A stretch of DNA of 15,887 nucleotides, from NCBI GenBank assembly GCA_035696165.1, contig DASRQX010000185.1, forward strand, positions 1-15,887. Reading direction: 5' to 3'. The notes beneath the pieces are model-generated. The model was given only the letters and a program-made list of their open reading frames with translations. It did not search any database and was not told where the DNA came from. This document shows positions 7,331 to 15,070 of this stretch, in pieces. Source of the DNA: Palsa-883 sp035696165 (GTDB lineage: Bacteria > Pseudomonadota > Alphaproteobacteria > Acetobacterales > Acetobacteraceae). The position numbers and the translations under genes were made by a program. Position 1 is the first letter of the stretch. Each line of letters opens with the position of its first letter.

Positions 7331-7359
7331 TCCCGACGTTCACCACACGAACGTCGGGA
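7331..7359. terminator. 11-bp stem hairpin, possible bidirectional terminator
   Basis: TCCCGACGTTC at 7331-7341, seven-base loop ACCACAC, perfect complement at 7349-7359. It lies between two convergent genes, where a shared terminator is expected. Neither side has the T-tract of a strong intrinsic terminator; the plus-strand tail is CCGGACCACAAAATC. The position supports termination, the sequence only partly. Confidence 0.4.
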
Positions 7360-7423
7360 CCGGACCACAAAATCAACGACTTGTGCGAAAAATCTACCGG
7401 CTCTTTCCGTCAGATTTGATCCA

Positions 7424-7897
7424 CTAGTGCTGATACTTCAACGAAATGGCACCGATGCCGACCGCCAGGTTGATGCCCTTGTCCCCCTCGATACTGATGG
7501 GCTGCAAAGAGATCGACTTGGTCGAGCCGCCGATCAGCACATTGGCATTCGCGCCGACGCCGGCGGACGCGCCCGCCGTGAGGCCGCCGTAATCCCCGTT
7601 CAACGCGCCGGCCTTCAGGTCGGTGCTCGGAGCGAACACGGCCCAGAGAATGACACCGCTTTGCTGATAGCCGATATCCACACCGAATTTCGAAATCTTA
7701 CCGGCGTAGTTTTCGGTCCGTCCGCCGCCTGTGTAGACGCAACGCAGGTCGCGGGTGGATCCGAAGACGAAGCCCCATCCGCTGGACACGTGGCAGTTCA
7801 ACATACCGGTCTTCACCGTGGTGTCCGCCGCGTGCGCTGGCGCCAACAGAGCGAGCGCACTGAGGGCCAGACCGGCTACGGCAGAATTTCTAAACAT
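7424..7897 (-). CDS. Secreted DUF992 family protein
   Basis: A 157-residue protein with a clear signal peptide: MFRNSAVAGLALSALALLAP followed by AHA and a probable cut before residue 24. The mature part starts ADTTVKTGMLNCHV and shows the DUF992 hallmarks: C35 in LNC, GWGFVFGSTRDLRCVY with C53, the YAGKISKFGVDIGYQ block and the glycine/alanine-rich GDYGGLTAGASAGVGANANVL. The two cysteines probably form a disulfide in the periplasm. The function of the family is unknown; it is typical of alphaproteobacteria. AGGAG (complement of 7906-7910) lies eight bases before the ATG at 7897, so a longer frame up to 7993 is rejected. The 279 bp upstream show no clear promoter. Confidence 0.88.
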   Translation of the reverse strand: MFRNSAVAGLALSALALLAPAHAADTTVKTGMLNCHVSSGWGFVFGSTRDLRCVYTGGGRTENYAGKISKFGVDIGYQQSGVILWAVFAPSTDLKAGALNGDYGGLTAGASAGVGANANVLIGGSTKSISLQPISIEGDKGINLAVGIGAISLKYQH

Positions 7898-8176
7898 TCG
7901 ACATGCTCCTGTTGGTGCGCGCTTCGGGCGCCAAAAAGTTGACGACGACGTGATTGTCTTCGTTGCTGTTGGTGGTTTCACGAACGACTTCATAGGGCCA
8001 AGCGCATCTCCCTCTGGCGCTTGAGCTATGCCTTGTCAATCTCCAGCCGTGCTCATGATTGTCACGCCGGTGAGGCGATGGATTGGCGCGTCGATTATCT
8101 CACCGAGTGCGCACCCGGCGGATCATGGCCGGGGGCGTGGCTTTTTCCGCCACTCAGCCACTATGGCGGCAAAGCC

Positions 8177-8917
8177 TTATCCTGGCCGGTCGGCGGCCAG
8201 CAGCAGGAAGGGTGGGCGGCGGCGCTCGTCCCGCCACTCGGGATGCTCGGCCAGCGCGGCGAGTTCGGCCTCCGGCTCTTCCAGGCGTGCCAGTACTAGC
8301 CCGGTGTCGAGCAGGGCGTTCACATAGCTTTCGACCGAGCGGTGGTATTTGACGACGCCGTCGACGAACCATTTTGTCCGCCGCTCGCCTTCGTCGCGAT
8401 AGCGGTCTACTGGCCAGTGCAGCCGAGTTCCGTCCGCGCCGGCAAACCAGTCGCTGGTGCCGTTCGCAGTAAAGATCGGATGCTCTACCGAGAAGGCGAA
8501 TCGGCCGCCCGGCACCAGGCACGTTGCAACGCGGCGCACGAGGCGCGGGTAGTCGGCAATGTAGTGCAGCGCCAGCGACGACACGACGAGATCGAATGAT
8601 TCCGCCTCCGGCTCGAAGTCTTCTAGCGAGGCACGGATGTAGCTGATACCTGCGTCATCGGTGTGTGCCCGGGCCTCCTGCAACATGCGTTCGGACAGGT
8701 CCACGCCGGTCACCTGGCTGGCGCCACGGGCACGGGCCTCGCGGGCGAAGTACCCCAGGCCGCAGCCAAGATCGAGCACGCTCTTGTCCTGCAGCGAGGG
8801 CAGCAGCCGCTGGAAGGCGGGCCATTCGAACACCACGCCCAACCCCGAGCGGGAGCGGGGTATTTGCGTGTAGCCGGCGAAGAACGCCGGGTCGTCGTAG
8901 ATGTTCTGGGCGTTCAT
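8177..8917 (-). CDS. Class I SAM-dependent methyltransferase
   Basis: A 246-residue protein with the Rossmann methyltransferase motifs: motif I VLDLGCGLGYF (47-57), motif II GVDLSERML with D73, a SLEDFEPEAESFDLVVSSLALHYI stretch for motif III and the following strand, and LVPGGRFAFSVEHPIF after it. The N-terminus MNAQNIYDDPAFFAGYTQIP fits small-molecule methyltransferases of the Methyltransf_11/25 type. The substrate cannot be told. AAGG occurs some nine bases before the ATG. The region upstream carries three 16-bp tandem repeats. It ends 279 bp before the DUF992 start and is downstream of the amidohydrolase operon by 152 bp, so it may be a separate unit. Looks intact. Confidence 0.88.
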   Translation of the reverse strand: MNAQNIYDDPAFFAGYTQIPRSRSGLGVVFEWPAFQRLLPSLQDKSVLDLGCGLGYFAREARARGASQVTGVDLSERMLQEARAHTDDAGISYIRASLEDFEPEAESFDLVVSSLALHYIADYPRLVRRVATCLVPGGRFAFSVEHPIFTANGTSDWFAGADGTRLHWPVDRYRDEGERRTKWFVDGVVKYHRSVESYVNALLDTGLVLARLEEPEAELAALAEHPEWRDERRRPPFLLLAADRPG

Positions 8918-8923
8918 TTCTGT

Positions 8924-8971
8924 GTGACCTTGGGCCTGGGTGACGTTGGGCCTGGGTGACGTTGGGCTCGA
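8924..8971. repeat. Three tandem 16-bp repeats
   Basis: The unit GTGACGTTGGGCCTGG occurs at 8924-8939 (one change), 8940-8955 (exact) and 8956-8971 (last four bases diverge). It begins seven bases upstream of the methyltransferase start codon, on its 5' side. The unit length is not a multiple of three and no frame uses it. It may be a slippage product or hold repeated protein sites. Confidence 0.8.
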
Positions 8972-9069
8972 TGATCGCGGGCTGATGATCTTCGGCGTGA
9001 TGTCTTGGCGAGAATCTTTTGGCGCGGCAAGGGTTGCGCTACCACCTGCGAGCGTTTGAGAAATCCAGG

Positions 9070-10194
9070 CTAGCCCAATCCGTAGAGTTTCGCCGCATTG
9101 TCGTGGAACAGCATGCGCTTGCGCGCCTCCGGCAACTGCACCCTGAAGGCGTGCCTCGGATCGTCGAAATCCCAGTGCGGATAATCGGTCGAAAACAGCA
9201 CGCGGTCCCAGCCGATCTGCTCGAACGTCAGCAGGAGATCATCCGGCTCCTCCGGCTCTTCCATCGGCTACGTCGTGAAATACAGGTTCTGCCGCATGTA
9301 TTCGGACGGTGGGCGCCTGGCATGTGGCACTTCATCACGCATGCGCGACCACAGCCGGTCGAGGCGCCAGCCCAGCGACGGCCCCCACGCGAACCCGCCC
9401 TCGACCAGCACGACCTGCACCCTTGGATAACGTTCGAACACACCTTCCAGCACCATGCTGGCGACTTGCGCCTGCATGCCATGGATCAGGTCGTAACGCG
9501 CCTCGTTGTAGAAGGACGGCCAGCCGGCGCCGGTCCGCGGATGGCCCGAGGACCCGCCGACATGCATGCCGATCGGCAGCCCGACACGTTGCGCGGCCTC
9601 GAAGATCGGCCAGTAGCGTTTGCGGCCGATCGGCTCACTGGTGCTGGACCCAAGCTGGATCTGCGCGAAACCCGGATTGCCGGCGTGACGCTCGATTTCG
9701 GCCACCGCGGCAGCGGCGTCGTCTTGCGGGATCTGGATCGATGCCTTCACGCGATTCTCTTTGGAAACGAATTCCGCAAGCTGCCATTCGTTGATCGCGC
9801 TACACGGCGCCGCGCTCAGCTCCAGGTTGCGCGACGAGCTGCCGCCGAACAACGGCAGCAGCACGCCATGGCCGATATTGTTGCGGTCGAGATGCTGATG
9901 ACACATGAAAACGAGATCGGAGCCCGGCAGCCCACCGCCGGGCGGCCAGGCATCCCGGCGCGAGGCGTTTGGCGAATACAGCGGATAGGCGCCGGTGCTG
10001 GCGTGCGGGCCGTGCAAGGAGCCGCCATAGGCGGCGATATGCTGCTGCCAGCGCAGCGGCAAATAGGGGTACAGGGCCGTCGCGGATTTCGGGTAGGGGT
10101 GGATGTCGCAGTCGAAGATTCCAAGCCCGGCGATAATCCCGGGCCCGGCTTCCGGTTCGGGCCGGCGGTCGAGTGACGTGGTGGCCGAGTTCAT
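9070..10194 (-). pseudogene. Metal-dependent amidohydrolase (amidohydrolase_2), interrupted by an amber codon
   Basis: A 374-codon reading frame of the ACMSD/LigJ-like amidohydrolase_2 family. FDCDIHPYP (D28, D30, H32) forms the first metal motif; YWPIFEAAQRVGLPIGMHVGG carries H211, and FSTDYPHWDFDDP carries D337. A single TAG at 9270-9268 (codon 309) splits it without changing frame: FTT, stop, PMEEPEEP. The neighbouring paralogue has LTVQPIDAP at the same place, and CAG (Gln) becomes TAG by one C-to-T change. The stop removes the last 65 residues, including the metal-site aspartate, so the short product should be inactive. The start overlaps the stop of the upstream amidohydrolase by four bases (ATGA), indicating coupling. 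Suppression of the amber codon is possible but unsupported. Confidence 0.85.
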
Positions 10195-11265
10195 GCGATA
10201 ACGTCCCTCAATCGCGGAAAAGTCTGCAACGGATTGTCCAGCAGAATCCTCTGCCGCAGGCGGGCCGGCAGTCCGGGCGCCAGGACCTTGTCGCCGTCAA
10301 ACTGCCAGTGTGGGTAATCCGTCGCGAACAGCAGCATGTCATCGCTGCCGAGCCGGTCGATGATGCGTCCGAGCTGCGCCGGATCCGCGGGTGCGTCGAT
10401 CGGCTGCACGGTCAGGCGGACATGCTCGCGCAGCAGCGCCGACGGCGGCTGCGTCACCCAGGGCACCTCGCCCCGCACGCCCCGCCAGGTCTTGTCGGAG
10501 CGCCACATGAAGCCGGGCAGCCAGGTCACGCCGGATTCCATCAGCACCACGCGAAGCCGGGGAAATTTCCCGAAAATGCCCTCGGAGATCAGGCTTTGCA
10601 GTTGGCTCGCGAACAAGTTGGAGTTGGCGGCGTCGTCCTGCAGGTAACGCGTCGGCCAGCCGTTCGGGGTCGTCGGGTGGCGATACATGGTGCCGGCATG
10701 GATGCCGATGGGCAGGCCAAGGCGCTCGGCGGCGCGGTAGATCGGCCAGTAATAGCGCCGGCCCAGCATCATCTCGCCCGAGGCCAGCAACAGCACCTGG
10801 ACGAAGCGGTGGTCCCTGGCGCGGTCCTCGATTTCCTCCGCGGCGAGTTCCGGGCTCTGGGCGGATACCACGATGGAAGCGCGCAGCCTTGGCTCAGCGT
10901 CCTGCCATTCCCTGGCGATCCAGTCAGTCGTTCACGGCACGGCAGACAACCGCCCCCATCGTCTCACTGAGCGCCACCCGCCCGCCATACAGCGGATTGC
11001 AGATGGCCAGGCGGATGCCAAACGCATCGAGCGCCTGGGAGCGCAGCATGGCGATATCGATGCCGGGCTTGCCCTTCGCCGGCCGCCAATCCGGCCGACA
11101 GCTCAGCGGCGCGTTCGGCGGGTAGCTCGCCAGTTCCAGGCCGTCGATGACACGAGAGACGAACTGATCGCGCCAGTACTCATCCATGTAGGGCAGCAGC
11201 ACCGCGGTGCCCGGCACGCCCGGATGAATGTCGCAATCGATCGCACCGAGATCCAGGCCGTCCAT
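10191..11265 (-). pseudogene. Metal-dependent amidohydrolase (amidohydrolase_2), frameshifted by a 4-bp duplication
   Basis: The N-terminal frame (ATG at 11265, two bases after the ferredoxin stop) runs MDGLDLGAIDCDIHP with metal residues D10, D12, H14 and ends after 113 residues at VCRAVND, stop 10926-10924. The next frame continues WIAREWQDAEPRLRASIVV, then YYWPIYRAAERLGLPIGIHAG, LTVQPIDAP and LLFATDYPHWQFDG, to 10191. The break holds a tandem duplication: plus-strand CAGTCAGTC at 10921-10929. Removing four bases (10923-10926) restores AVND-WIAREW and a 356-residue protein of normal family length. The intact part lacks both the second histidine and the TDYPHW aspartate, so it should be dead. 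It is a paralogue of the next gene, not a duplicate (sequences differ widely). Confidence 0.87.
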
Positions 11266-11267
11266 CG

Positions 11268-11681
11268 TCAGACCTCGACCACCAGGTACTCTTCCTCGGC
11301 CGAGACGGGGAAAGTCTCGGTGACATATGGCCGCTCGACGAGCTGCGTGCCCTGGGTCACCGCAACCGGATAGGTTCTGGCCAGGACGTGCTGCGGATCG
11401 CACCAGGACCGGCCGGTGCGGATGTCGAACTCCCAGCCGTGCCAGGGGCAGCGGAGGAATTCGCCCTGGCGGGTGTAGCGGACCTTGCCGGGTCCGTCGC
11501 CCTGCGCAATGCCTCCAAGAATGCCGTCGGACAGGCAGGCGCCCTGATGCGGGCAGCGGTTCAGCAGGCCGAAATATTCACCTGCAACGTTGAACACGAC
11601 GATCGGCCGCCCGTTCACCGTCACCGCTTTGCGGCCACCGATGGGCAAATCACGCACCGCGGCCACGATGTGTCGGCTCAT
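11268..11681 (-). CDS. Rieske [2Fe-2S] ferredoxin
   Basis: A 137-residue single-domain Rieske protein with the two ligand boxes CPHQG (C43, H45) and CPWHGW (C78, H81). The 32-residue spacing between them includes a glycine-rich insert, ILGGIAQGDGPGKVRY. It has no catalytic oxygenase domain, so it is an electron carrier or a small accessory ferredoxin. The ATG at 11681 has GGAG eight bases upstream; a GTG at 11702 (seven codons longer) also has GAGG in front and cannot be excluded. It sits 31 bp after the solute-binding protein and 2 bp before the amidohydrolase, firmly within one operon. This suggests a redox step on the same substrate, but no oxygenase or reductase partner is present in the window. 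Confidence 0.92.
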   Translation of the reverse strand: MSRHIVAAVRDLPIGGRKAVTVNGRPIVVFNVAGEYFGLLNRCPHQGACLSDGILGGIAQGDGPGKVRYTRQGEFLRCPWHGWEFDIRTGRSWCDPQHVLARTYPVAVTQGTQLVERPYVTETFPVSAEEEYLVVEV

Positions 11682-11712
11682 CGCCCGGTCTCCGTTCGCC
11701 ACGCCGGGCGCC

Positions 11713-13299
11713 TCATTTCTTCTCGATGTTCCAATAGGAAATCACGTAGCCGCCCAACACCCCGGAAATGTTCTTGCCATAGGCATTCTGCTGGTCGAAC
11801 TGGCCGGCCGGCACGAACGGAATGAACTGCCACATTCGCCGCTGGAACGTCTCGAACGCCAGTTTGCGGGCGGCCTCGTCCGGCGCGGCGAGCACCGCCT
11901 TGCGCAACTCATCGCCCCGCTCATCGCACGGCCAGCCCATCCTGCTGGTGGACGTGGGGCCGCACGAGGTGTTGAGCATTGTATTGGTCAGCGGATTGAA
12001 TGACGTGCCCCCGAGGGAATAGGTCGCGCCCACGTTCCAGCCGCCATGTCCGACCGTCAGATGCGGGGTGTTCATGCGCGTGAAAATGGTGGCCCAGTCG
12101 CCCATCTCGAGATCGACGTTCACCCCGGCCTCACGCAGCCGCTGCGCCAAAAGCTGCGACATCACGCTGATGATCGGCAATTGCGGCGTGCCAATCACGA
12201 CCACCGGCTCGCCCTTGTAGCCGGCCTCCGCCAGCAATTCCTTGGCCTTGGCGATGTCGGTCTTGCGGTACGATTCCGATCCGATTTCGGTGCCGAGCAG
12301 GGACCCGCACACGCTGAAGGAATAGCAGGTGCTCGACGGGTTATCGCCGGCGACGACCTGCATGAACTCCTTCTGATCGACCAGCAGCGCGAGCGCCTGG
12401 CGGGCGCGGGCATCGTTGAAGGGCGGCAGCTCGAAATTCGGCCGGATCCACGCGACCGAAGGCAGCGATGCGGTGCGGCGCACGTTGATGCCGTGCGACT
12501 TCAGGAACGGCACCATCTCGGCGGTGACTGTATCCCAAAAATCCGCCTCCCCGGTGACCAATGCGTTCGCTGCCGTGGTCGGGTCCGGAATGATGGTCCA
12601 TTCAACCCGATCCACCTTCACGATGCGCGCGCCGGCCGCCCCGTCCGGCGGCTCCGCGCGGGGGATGTAGTCGGGGTTGCGGTCGAACACCACGCGGTGG
12701 CCGCTTTCTCGCTCGCCGGCGACGTAGCGGAACGGGCCCGAGCCGATCGGGTTGGTCAGCGGCACGCGGGCATCGCGCGTGGCGTCGGCCTCTCGCATGA
12801 TCCCGGCGATCGGCGCGCCGGCGCCGGCCAGCAGGAACTCCAGCAGGCCGAAGCGCTGTTTTAGCCTCAGCGTGAAGGTCAGGGGATCGACGATGCTCAT
12901 CGCCTCCAGCCTGGATTTCAGTTCGCCGCCGGTCGAGGCGCCGTCCATCCAGTGCGTCAGCGAGGCCGTCACATCGCGCGTGGTGACCGGGCTCCCATCG
13001 TGGAACTTGAGGCCGGTGCGCAGCGTGAACGTGTAGGTCAGCCCATCGGAGCTGACGGTTTCCTTGTCCACCATCATCGGTTTCGGCGACAGTTGCTGGT
13101 CGAGCGCGAACAGCGTGTCGAACACCATCTGCGAATAGATGCGCCCGATCTGATTGGCGGCGCGCGCGGGATCGAGCTCGGCGACATCCGCGCTCGGCAC
13201 CACCCGCAGGACCTTGGACGTGCTTTGGGCGGATGCGGATCCCACGACAAAGCAGAGCAGTCCGCAGAGGAACGCAACGGAAAACGGACTGGGCGACAT
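11713..13299 (-). CDS. ABC transporter solute-binding protein, family 5 (peptide/opine type)
   Basis: A 528-residue extracytoplasmic binding protein. MSPSPFSVAFLCGLLCFVVG plus SASA is a signal peptide with a likely cut at 24/25. The mature part has the family 5 features: LRVVPSADVAELDPARAANQ, LTYTFTLRTGLKFHDGSPVTTRDV, PIGSGPFRYV, NPDYIP, and FNDARARQALALLVDQKEFM. Family members bind oligopeptides, opines, glutathione or other organic solutes. AGGAG lies seven bases upstream of the ATG at 13299. It is the first gene of the operon with the ferredoxin and the two broken amidohydrolases. No permease or ATPase gene is present downstream, so it would depend on transporter parts encoded elsewhere or is part of a dismantled cluster. 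Confidence 0.92.
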   Translation of the reverse strand: MSPSPFSVAFLCGLLCFVVGSASAQSTSKVLRVVPSADVAELDPARAANQIGRIYSQMVFDTLFALDQQLSPKPMMVDKETVSSDGLTYTFTLRTGLKFHDGSPVTTRDVTASLTHWMDGASTGGELKSRLEAMSIVDPLTFTLRLKQRFGLLEFLLAGAGAPIAGIMREADATRDARVPLTNPIGSGPFRYVAGERESGHRVVFDRNPDYIPRAEPPDGAAGARIVKVDRVEWTIIPDPTTAANALVTGEADFWDTVTAEMVPFLKSHGINVRRTASLPSVAWIRPNFELPPFNDARARQALALLVDQKEFMQVVAGDNPSSTCYSFSVCGSLLGTEIGSESYRKTDIAKAKELLAEAGYKGEPVVVIGTPQLPIISVMSQLLAQRLREAGVNVDLEMGDWATIFTRMNTPHLTVGHGGWNVGATYSLGGTSFNPLTNTMLNTSCGPTSTSRMGWPCDERGDELRKAVLAAPDEAARKLAFETFQRRMWQFIPFVPAGQFDQQNAYGKNISGVLGGYVISYWNIEKK

Positions 13300-13644
13300 C
13301 GGCCTGCTCCTTTGGACGCCCACACGATAGGACGCAGCGCCGGCGCAAGCCACCCATGGCCATTCCGGTGGCGGGGCAATCGGGCGAAAACGTGCGTGCC
13401 AAAGCGCTGGAATGCTGACCCCGTACCGATCCATCGACTCGATTCGCTGGCGGACTGTCTAGCGATGGAAGGATCAGGTACAGGGCAGACGCCGCGCTGC
13501 CGGTGCCGTGCTGATGCACACGCCACTCTGTTGCGCATAGGACACCGTTGCAGATACCACACCAGTCGCAACCCGCGCCCCGCTCCGCCCCCAACCCTCC
13601 GCGGCGCTGTGAAGAGCGCCCGTGAAGGGCTGGGGGGATCCCGA
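13300..13644. other. Intergenic region upstream of the binding-protein operon
   Basis: No supported gene. On the minus strand this is the likely promoter region of the operon starting at 13299, but no good -35/-10 pair is visible. An imperfect inverted repeat pairs GTACCGATCCATCG (13423-13436) with the reverse complement of 13463-13481, with gaps. A small hairpin GGCGCT...AGCGCC lies at 13603-13620, and a CCGATCA...TGATCGG pair overlaps the NIPSNAP stop codon; both could help end the upstream transcript. Long frames crossing here are shadows of the binding-protein gene. Confidence 0.4.
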
Positions 13645-13968
13645 TCAGCTTTTGATCGGCGCGAAGGGAGCCGGGGTCATCAGCTTGTTCTCCTGCTTGA
13701 TCAAGTAACCAGCCTCGGCATTTTTGCGCATGAAAACCTGCCAGTCGGGGTCGGCCTGCATGGCGGCGCGCTTGGTCGCGCGATCGGCAGCGTCCTTGTA
13801 GACCCAGATGTGGACATAGGTGTTCAACTCACCCGACTCGGCGATCAGGTAGGCCAGTGGCTCGCCGAGATGGCGCTTCTGCGCCTTCAGCCCAAACTCC
13901 TCATACAGCTTCAGTTGCTGCGGCATCGTGCCGGGGCGAACCGTGTAGGTGCGGTGATCGATCAGCAT
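13645..13968 (-). CDS. NIPSNAP family protein
   Basis: A 107-residue ferredoxin-like-fold protein beginning MLIDHRTYTVRPGTMPQQLKL, with the NIPSNAP pattern: an N-terminal strand and EF-G-like helix (YEEFGLKAQKRHLG), then LNTYVHIWVYKDAADRATKRAAM and a C-terminal KQENKLMTPAPFAPI. The family is related to dimeric alpha/beta barrel proteins, and its biochemical role in bacteria is not settled. GGAG lies eight bases before the ATG. It begins 19 bp after the methionine sulfoxide reductase gene on the same strand, so the two are probably cotranscribed. Full length and intact. Confidence 0.88.
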   Translation of the reverse strand: MLIDHRTYTVRPGTMPQQLKLYEEFGLKAQKRHLGEPLAYLIAESGELNTYVHIWVYKDAADRATKRAAMQADPDWQVFMRKNAEAGYLIKQENKLMTPAPFAPIKS

Positions 13969-13987
13969 TGCGTTGGCTCCCGTTGAA

Positions 13988-14581
13988 CTACAGCGCGCGC
14001 GGCGCCGCGCGGCAGTTCAGCACGGAGCACGCCACCCTGTCAGCCTGAGGCAGCTGGTCCGCCGATAGATGGCGCATGAGGACGGCCGCGATAACCTCGC
14101 AGCCGGCTTGGTCCGTGGCGTCGAAGCGCCCGGGCAGCGGACTGTCAAGGTCGAGCACGCCCAGCACGCCGGCGTCGCTAAGCCCGGCCTTGGCCAGCAA
14201 CGGCACCACGAGTTCCGAGCGAGAGGCGGCGTCGCAGGCGATGTGGCCGGGGAAAGCGTGCACATCAGCCACCAGCACGGACCGGCGCTCCGCGGCGGCG
14301 GTGCCGCACACACCTTTGCCGAGTGGGATGCGCACGCACGCCGGCTTCCCCTGGAACGGCCCGAGGACGAGTTCCTGGCCACGCACGAAGTAGAAGCCGA
14401 CCCAATTCAGATCAGGCAGACTGTGATAGATCGCCGCAGCGGTGTTCGCGGCATTGGCAACCGGATCTGTCTCGCCGCGCAGCAGCGCATCGAGCTCCTC
14501 GGCAAGATCGTGGTACAACCCCAATCGCCCGCTACCCTCGCGAACAGCGGTCCATGGCGCGGCGCGAAGTGGATCGTGCAT
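13988..14581 (-). CDS. msrC: Free methionine-(R)-sulfoxide reductase (GAF domain)
   Basis: A 197-residue GAF-domain protein. NWVGFYFVRGQELVLGPFQGKPAC, GKGVCGTAAAERRSV and DVHAFPGHIACDAASRSELVVPL carry the three conserved cysteines C82, C92 and C116; the spacing agrees with the fRMsr family, where they perform reduction and disulfide relay. The enzyme repairs free methionine-R-sulfoxide in the cytoplasm with thioredoxin as reductant. The ATG at 14581 has GAGGAA upstream and matches the family start region (LYHDLAEELDALL); a frame up to 14635 is less likely. After the GAF core (about 175) there is a tail, ADQLPQADRVACSVLNCRAAPRAL, with two extra cysteines that is longer than usual. It lies 71 bp downstream of a MarR regulator and may be under its control. 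Confidence 0.92.
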   Translation of the reverse strand: MHDPLRAAPWTAVREGSGRLGLYHDLAEELDALLRGETDPVANAANTAAAIYHSLPDLNWVGFYFVRGQELVLGPFQGKPACVRIPLGKGVCGTAAAERRSVLVADVHAFPGHIACDAASRSELVVPLLAKAGLSDAGVLGVLDLDSPLPGRFDATDQAGCEVIAAVLMRHLSADQLPQADRVACSVLNCRAAPRAL

Positions 14582-14652
14582 TGCCGGCTTCCTCGGTGGC
14601 TGGCCGTGATAGGCCCGCCCCGAGGTGCCGGGCAATGGACCGCCGATCTGGC

Positions 14653-15024
14653 CTAGGCAGCCGCGCGGCTGCGTGAGGCCTTTGGCGGCGCGGCCGCGTC
14701 GCGCAGATAGCCACGCAACTCGCGTAGGAACGCCATCCCTGGCGGGGTGCGCTGCACCAGCACGCTGCGACGATCCAGCGGATCGGTCTTCCGACGAACC
14801 AGATCGAATTCCGACAGCCGGTCGAGCGCCCGGGTGATCGCGGGTTTCGACACGTTGAGCTTTGCCGCCAGCCCGCGGACCGTCTGCGCCTCGCTTTCAA
14901 GATAGCACGTCAGGAACACGCCAAGCTGTCGGGCCGACAAATCGGGGCCGTCCCGCCGTACCAGATCGACGATCGTGCTGCGCAGAATCCCAGCGAGACC
15001 GTCACCGCTATCGTTTGCACTCAT
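14653..15024 (-). CDS. MarR family winged-helix regulator
   Basis: A 123-residue DNA-binding protein. The wHTH core is LSARQLGVFLTCYLESEAQTVRGLAAKLNVSKPAITRALDRLSEFDLVRRKTDPLDRRSVLVQRT (residues 29-93): the recognition helix is NVSKPAITRALDRL, and DPLDRRS forms the wing. The N-terminal helix is short compared with typical MarR proteins of 140-160 residues. The ATG at 15024 with GAGG nine bases upstream was chosen over the longer frame from 15138, whose extra residues have no MarR character. The upstream AT-rich block with a GTTAA dyad is a likely autoregulatory operator. Target genes could be the downstream msrC and NIPSNAP genes on the same strand. Confidence 0.88.
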   Translation of the reverse strand: MSANDSGDGLAGILRSTIVDLVRRDGPDLSARQLGVFLTCYLESEAQTVRGLAAKLNVSKPAITRALDRLSEFDLVRRKTDPLDRRSVLVQRTPPGMAFLRELRGYLRDAAAPPKASRSRAAA

Positions 15025-15040
15025 TGTCACGGACCTCTTT

Positions 15041-15070
15041 TGTTCATTAAGTTTCGTTAACCTATTAACA
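15041..15070 (-). promoter_or_regulatory. AT-rich promoter/operator candidate of the MarR gene
   Basis: Directly upstream of the regulator start lies an AT-rich patch in an otherwise GC-rich area. GTTAA at 15056-15060 and TTAAC at 15065-15069 form a 5-4-5 dyad, and a further TTAA at 15047-15050 repeats the half-site. MarR proteins usually bind such palindromes overlapping their own promoter. The dyad is seen; the binding is inferred. Confidence 0.4.

Larger units (their letters stand above)
7132..7423. other. Convergent intergenic region with two hairpins
   Basis: The space between agmatinase and the DUF992 gene carries two hairpins (listed separately) and no supported gene. A 74-codon minus-strand frame (7376-7152) has no ribosome site and no recognised family. 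Part of it (around KTVVAAVAAWLIKVAVGRR) could be read as a short hydrophobic helix, so a decayed gene cannot be ruled out. Confidence 0.4.

Noticed and set aside
9019..10176. 385-codon open frame on the plus strand
   Set aside because: It is the antisense shadow of the amidohydrolase pseudogene. The minus strand has the conserved metal motifs, while this frame has arginine- and histidine-rich sequence without a family.
12952..13986. 344-codon plus-strand frame
   Set aside because: It runs opposite the binding-protein and NIPSNAP genes and across the intergenic gap. It has low-complexity basic composition and no ribosome site.
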